Source of the DNA: a virus
Virus record (IMG/VR): IMGVR_UViG_3300007960_003557
Location: 1-38,897 of that record
Strand: one strand, 5' to 3'
Length of the DNA stretch: 38,897 nucleotides
Part shown: positions 35,877 through 38,897 of the stretch, piece by piece
Position numbering within the stretch: the stretch's first letter is position 1
Layout of the letters: every line of letters begins with the position of its first letter
Notes under the pieces: model-generated
What the model was told of the DNA's origin: nothing
The model's input: only the letters and a program-made list of their open reading frames with translations
Database searches by the model: none
Position numbers and translations under genes: made by a program

Positions 35877-36580
35877 TAAATTCCCAGATAAATACTGAAG
35901 ATACGGAAAATACTAATATGCAAACTCTACCTGAACAATCAGATCTTGAGCGTAAACCCGACGAACAAAGCGGTTTACATGTACAAGGTCATATTAAAAT
36001 CTTTGACCCAGAGTCTGGGGAAGTATTCATTGACAAGCGCAATGCTATTCACTATGAAAACATTAGTGAAGCAATAGCATACAGCCTTGCCAATAAAGGA
36101 CAAAGTTACATTTACGAAATGCACTTTGGTAATGGTGGTACAAGTGTCGACCCAACTGGGGTAATTAACTACTTGCCATCAAATACCAATACCAGCAACA
36201 GTAACTTGTACAATCCAACCTTTGCTAAAATTGTAGACAATACCAGCACACTAAATGCTGATTCTACACGTAACAAAATGGAAGTTAGACATACACCAGG
36301 TAGAGTGTATACAGATATACTAGTTAGTTGCTTACTCGATTATGGTGAGCCAACAGGACAAAGCGCATTTGATAACTCAACATCCCTTGATGATACATAT
36401 ACTTTTGATGAGCTTGGGCTTAAAGCACGTAGTACAGATGGTACAAGTGGACTAGCAACAACCGGCAAGTTATTAACACATGTTGTATTTCATCCTGTAC
36501 AAAAATCATTAAACAGATTAATTCAGATTGATTATACAGTTAGAATACAAACATTAACTAACTTAACTAGCCAATTGTAA
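35873..36580 (+). CDS. Baseplate wedge candidate (gp8-like)
   Basis: A 235-residue protein. A polar N-terminus is followed by HVQGHIKIFDPESGEVFIDK (about 32-51), then a helical NISEAIAYSLANKGQ segment and a beta-rich rest ending in RLIQIDYTVRIQTL. Proteins of this sort lie after the gp6/gp7 block in marine T4-like phages and are commonly treated as wedge proteins; gp8 equivalence is from position and is not proven by motif. The ATG at 35873 has a good ribosome-binding site and overlaps the giant gene's stop. A late promoter inside the 5' end (35887-35894) would instead give a message whose first in-frame ATG is 35918, removing 15 residues, so two forms are possible. Confidence 0.55.
   Translation: MINSQINTEDTENTNMQTLPEQSDLERKPDEQSGLHVQGHIKIFDPESGEVFIDKRNAIHYENISEAIAYSLANKGQSYIYEMHFGNGGTSVDPTGVINYLPSNTNTSNSNLYNPTFAKIVDNTSTLNADSTRNKMEVRHTPGRVYTDILVSCLLDYGEPTGQSAFDNSTSLDDTYTFDELGLKARSTDGTSGLATTGKLLTHVVFHPVQKSLNRLIQIDYTVRIQTLTNLTSQL
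35887..35894 (+). promoter_or_regulatory. T4-type late promoter GATAAATA inside the gp8-like gene start
   Basis: GATAAATA followed by CTGAAGATA, nearly identical to the gp6 promoter region (ATAAATACTGAA shared). It lies 23 bases before an in-frame ATG at 35918, the same distance as at gp6. Probably drives the gp8-like, fibre and adhesin genes. Confidence 0.65.
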
Positions 36581-36592
36581 GGGTAAAGGGTC

Positions 36593-37714
36593 ATGTCATA
36601 TAACGTAAGCAAAACAGATGGAACAACAATATTAGTATTAGACGGTACTAAGAACACTACCGACACTAGTCTAGTTTTGTTTGGTCGCTTAGTACAGAAT
36701 TACGGTGATCAAACAAACGAAAACTTTGTTCACCTATTAGAAAATTTTGCTTTAAGCACTAGCCCAGCTAATCCAATCACTGGACAACTTTGGTATGATA
36801 CCAGTGTGGATAATATTAAAAGTTATGATGGCACAGACTGGATCACTGTAGGTACAAATATTGCAGGTAATGTAGATGTTGCTGGTAACTTAACTGTTGG
36901 TGGCGGCGGTAATTTAGAAATTAAAGAATTAGACGGGTTAGTACATATTACTAACACAAACAATAATGGCAATGTTGCGTTCTTTGCTAATGTAGGCGGA
37001 ACATATACCAATGTTTTAAACATCAATGGAAGTACTGGACTTATTGATGTGTTTGCTAATGCATCAAGCAACATGGGCATTACTACAAAAGTTTATGTAG
37101 ACAGCACAGATGCTAAAAATAGATATGACGCTGATGTAGCAATGACAGCTAATGTTGTCGCTATCCATGCAAATCTTACAGCAAGAGTAAACGCAGAAAC
37201 ACAGCTTACAGCAGACATCACAGCGGCCAACGTTGAAATAGACACAACACAGGCTAACATTGGATCATATCAGACATTTTCAAACGCAAGAGCAGATACA
37301 ACCAGTGCTAATTTAGGCACAGTAGTAGGTACAACTATCCCTAACTTAGACGCTAATGTTGGTAGTTTCCAAACATACGCAAACGCAAGTATTAGCACAA
37401 TAAATTCTAATGTTGACACAACTAACACCACTGTCAGCACTCTTAGTGGTAGACTTGACAGTGTTAACCTAGCACAAACTGCCGCACTTACAGCAAATAT
37501 TAACATAAAAGCAGATATTGAGTCTCCAACATTTACAGGAACACCGGTTGCACCAACACCAGCTTTTGGTGCTAACACAACACAAATTGCTACTGCACAA
37601 TATGTAATGACACGTAGCGTATTTTGGGATGGTAGTAGAAAGTTTGTTTCGACTAGCGATCCAACTGATAGCGATGGCGAAGACGGTGACATTTGGTTTA
37701 AGTATACCCCATAA
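36593..37714 (+). CDS. Tail-fibre/tail structural protein
   Basis: A 373-residue protein. The N-terminal domain (about 25-85) has LFGRLVQNYGDQTNENFVHL and NPITGQLWYDTS, a pattern I know from tail-fibre-like proteins of T4-like marine phages. The middle (about 180-300) is Ala/Asn/Thr-rich with repeated pieces (TTSANLG, LDANVGSFQTYANA, INSNVDTT), likely a trimeric fibrous shaft. The C-terminal part has SPTFTGTPVAPTP, then TTQIATAQYV, the classical phage fibre motif, and ends in DGDIWFKYTP. It probably links the baseplate to the host-binding tip. AAGGG lies upstream of the ATG. Its TAA overlaps the next ATG. Confidence 0.75.
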   Translation: MSYNVSKTDGTTILVLDGTKNTTDTSLVLFGRLVQNYGDQTNENFVHLLENFALSTSPANPITGQLWYDTSVDNIKSYDGTDWITVGTNIAGNVDVAGNLTVGGGGNLEIKELDGLVHITNTNNNGNVAFFANVGGTYTNVLNINGSTGLIDVFANASSNMGITTKVYVDSTDAKNRYDADVAMTANVVAIHANLTARVNAETQLTADITAANVEIDTTQANIGSYQTFSNARADTTSANLGTVVGTTIPNLDANVGSFQTYANASISTINSNVDTTNTTVSTLSGRLDSVNLAQTAALTANINIKADIESPTFTGTPVAPTPAFGANTTQIATAQYVMTRSVFWDGSRKFVSTSDPTDSDGEDGDIWFKYTP

Positions 37715-38897
37715 TGACAACTAAAAAAATTGTAAAAGAATTCACATTTAAGAAAAACAGTAACTATGCGTCTGGTGTAGTACCTCGTACGTTATTTGGA
37801 ACCTGGCCTAGTTTTTTAAACACTTATGGAGTATGGCCAAACTACGGTAACGGTGTAGAAAATCACATATTAAATTTTACGTGGACTCCTGTTAAAGGTG
37901 GTGTGTATACTTTTACTGCGACATGTGATAACAGTTTTCGTTGGGAGATATCAAATGCTCGTGTATATGTAGGACCTCTTCAACAAGAATATACTCGAAA
38001 TGGTTATGCACTTCGCTCACCTTTTCGACCAGTTGGGTATTGGCCTGGTGTATTGGGTGGACTAGCACAACCTAAAGAACATTTTGCCCAAATACTTAGC
38101 GGTAATAGTTGGCAAACAGTTTATAGCACTGTCCCTAAAACAAATTATGGCGGCGATTCTAGTTCAATTGCCCAATTCCGCTCGGGACAACAATTAGTGA
38201 CATCAGAGTTTCTTTCTAATAACGGTAATATGGGTCCTGTTCAAATGCGATTCCATGTTAGAAACGATGGAGGTCCGGCAGCATTAGCGGCAACAATTAC
38301 TAATAGTGACGGCGTAGTTGAATGGAGTACTCGTGATGTTTACCAAAACGATGCTACGGGTCGATATGTTAACGGAAGTTTTCCTTTTTCGTGTACAATG
38401 AATGTGCATGGATGGGGCGGAGGAGGAGGCCACGGCGGCACAGATAACCAGTCTGGTGGTGATGGCGCCAATGGTAGTTATAATACAAAAAGTATAAACA
38501 TTGAACGTGGTGATAACGTCGAAGTGATTGTAGGTCGAGGCGGCACAGTAGGTATTGGCGGAATAGTACCACCAATTGGCCGTGGCGGCGATAGTAGAAT
38601 TAACGTAGGTAGCGACGGTATCAAGTCGTTTAGTGGCGGCAATGGCGGCCAAGGAATATTAGCAGGATCCGGTGGCGGTGGTGGCGGAGCCAGTATTATA
38701 TTGGTAAACGGTGAAGTTCAATTTGTAGCCGGCGGTGGTGGCGGTGGTGGCGGAGCCGGCATTGCTTGGCCAATTGGTGGAGGGAATCTACACCCAGGAC
38801 GTCGTGTACCAAACTGGGAAGGTAAAATTCCAACTTACGATCCTTGGAGTGATGCTAATCCAAATGATCAAGCATCGGGTGCTTCGACCGACTATCG
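37714..38897 (+). CDS. Glycine-rich adhesin-like tail protein, 3' end outside window
   Basis: An open frame of at least 394 residues that starts with an ATG overlapping the previous stop (TAATG) and runs off the window without a stop. The first 140 residues are beta-rich with many aromatics (LNFTWTPVKGGVYTFTATC). From about residue 232 it becomes strongly glycine-rich (GWGGGGGHGG, GGGGGGAS, GGGGGGGGAGIAW), separated by short beta segments. Gly-rich distal tail proteins, such as T4-like gp38 adhesins with a polyglycine-II core, recognise the host surface. Position at the end of the fibre genes supports a receptor-binding role. The exact family is unknown. Confidence 0.7.
   Translation, partial: MTTKKIVKEFTFKKNSNYASGVVPRTLFGTWPSFLNTYGVWPNYGNGVENHILNFTWTPVKGGVYTFTATCDNSFRWEISNARVYVGPLQQEYTRNGYALRSPFRPVGYWPGVLGGLAQPKEHFAQILSGNSWQTVYSTVPKTNYGGDSSSIAQFRSGQQLVTSEFLSNNGNMGPVQMRFHVRNDGGPAALAATITNSDGVVEWSTRDVYQNDATGRYVNGSFPFSCTMNVHGWGGGGGHGGTDNQSGGDGANGSYNTKSINIERGDNVEVIVGRGGTVGIGGIVPPIGRGGDSRINVGSDGIKSFSGGNGGQGILAGSGGGGGGASIILVNGEVQFVAGGGGGGGGAGIAWPIGGGNLHPGRRVPNWEGKIPTYDPWSDANPNDQASGASTDY

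Noticed and set aside
38284-38652. Minus-strand open frame opposite the glycine-rich protein
   Set aside because: A by-product of GGN glycine codons; no start context or family match.

Overview
The window is a piece of a large, AT-rich, tailed-phage genome of the T4-like (contractile-tail) kind, most like the marine T4-like viruses of cyanobacteria and pelagic proteobacteria. This rests on recognisable T4 proteins: gp46/gp47 recombination nuclease, gp55 late sigma factor, and baseplate proteins gp53, gp5, gp25 and gp6. It also rests on a gp5 that lacks the lysozyme domain of T4 gp5, and on T4-type late promoters (NATAAATA). No photosynthesis gene, tRNA, integrase, IS element or CRISPR array is visible, so the host cannot be named from this window.

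Layout. Positions 1-10903 are read on the minus strand and 10973-38897 on the plus strand; the two blocks diverge from a 69-bp control region. The minus block begins with gp55 (10903-9986), followed by a short hairpin/promoter gap, then gp47 and gp46. The transcript appears to continue without a gap into an unusual nine-gene accessory block (7136 down to 99). In transcription order this holds a B12-type radical SAM enzyme, a small beta-rich protein, its paralogue, a second B12-type radical SAM enzyme, a radical SAM/SPASM enzyme, a short-chain dehydrogenase, a radical SAM core protein, a separate Cys-rich SPASM-like half-protein and a GIY-YIG nuclease. Most neighbours overlap by 1, 4, 8 or 23 bases, so translation is probably coupled. 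This cassette is the best candidate for an undescribed system: a phage-carried, multi-enzyme radical SAM modification pathway attached to the recombination genes. Positions 1-98 hold no gene I can support.

The plus block is the baseplate and tail-fibre module: tube cap/initiator (gp48/54-like), gp53, a very large hub-like protein, gp5, a muralytic-enzyme-like protein, gp25, gp6, a 4639-residue giant structural protein in the gp7 position, a gp8-like wedge candidate, a tail-fibre protein, and a glycine-rich adhesin-like protein cut by the window end. The giant protein is a mosaic of a cupredoxin-like domain, GGxGY beta repeats, carbohydrate-binding-like W/Y modules, a seven-blade FG-GAP (integrin-like) propeller with domains inserted between blades, and a second propeller of five repeats of about 51 residues.

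Regulation that can be read: three late-promoter elements (before the tube cap gene, before gp6, and inside the 5' end of the gp8-like gene), and two host-type promoters of the same pattern (TTGnnn-N17-TAAAYT with an extended TG) in front of gp55 and gp47. The gp55 promoter and the first late promoter physically overlap, which suggests a switch from gp55 synthesis to late transcription.
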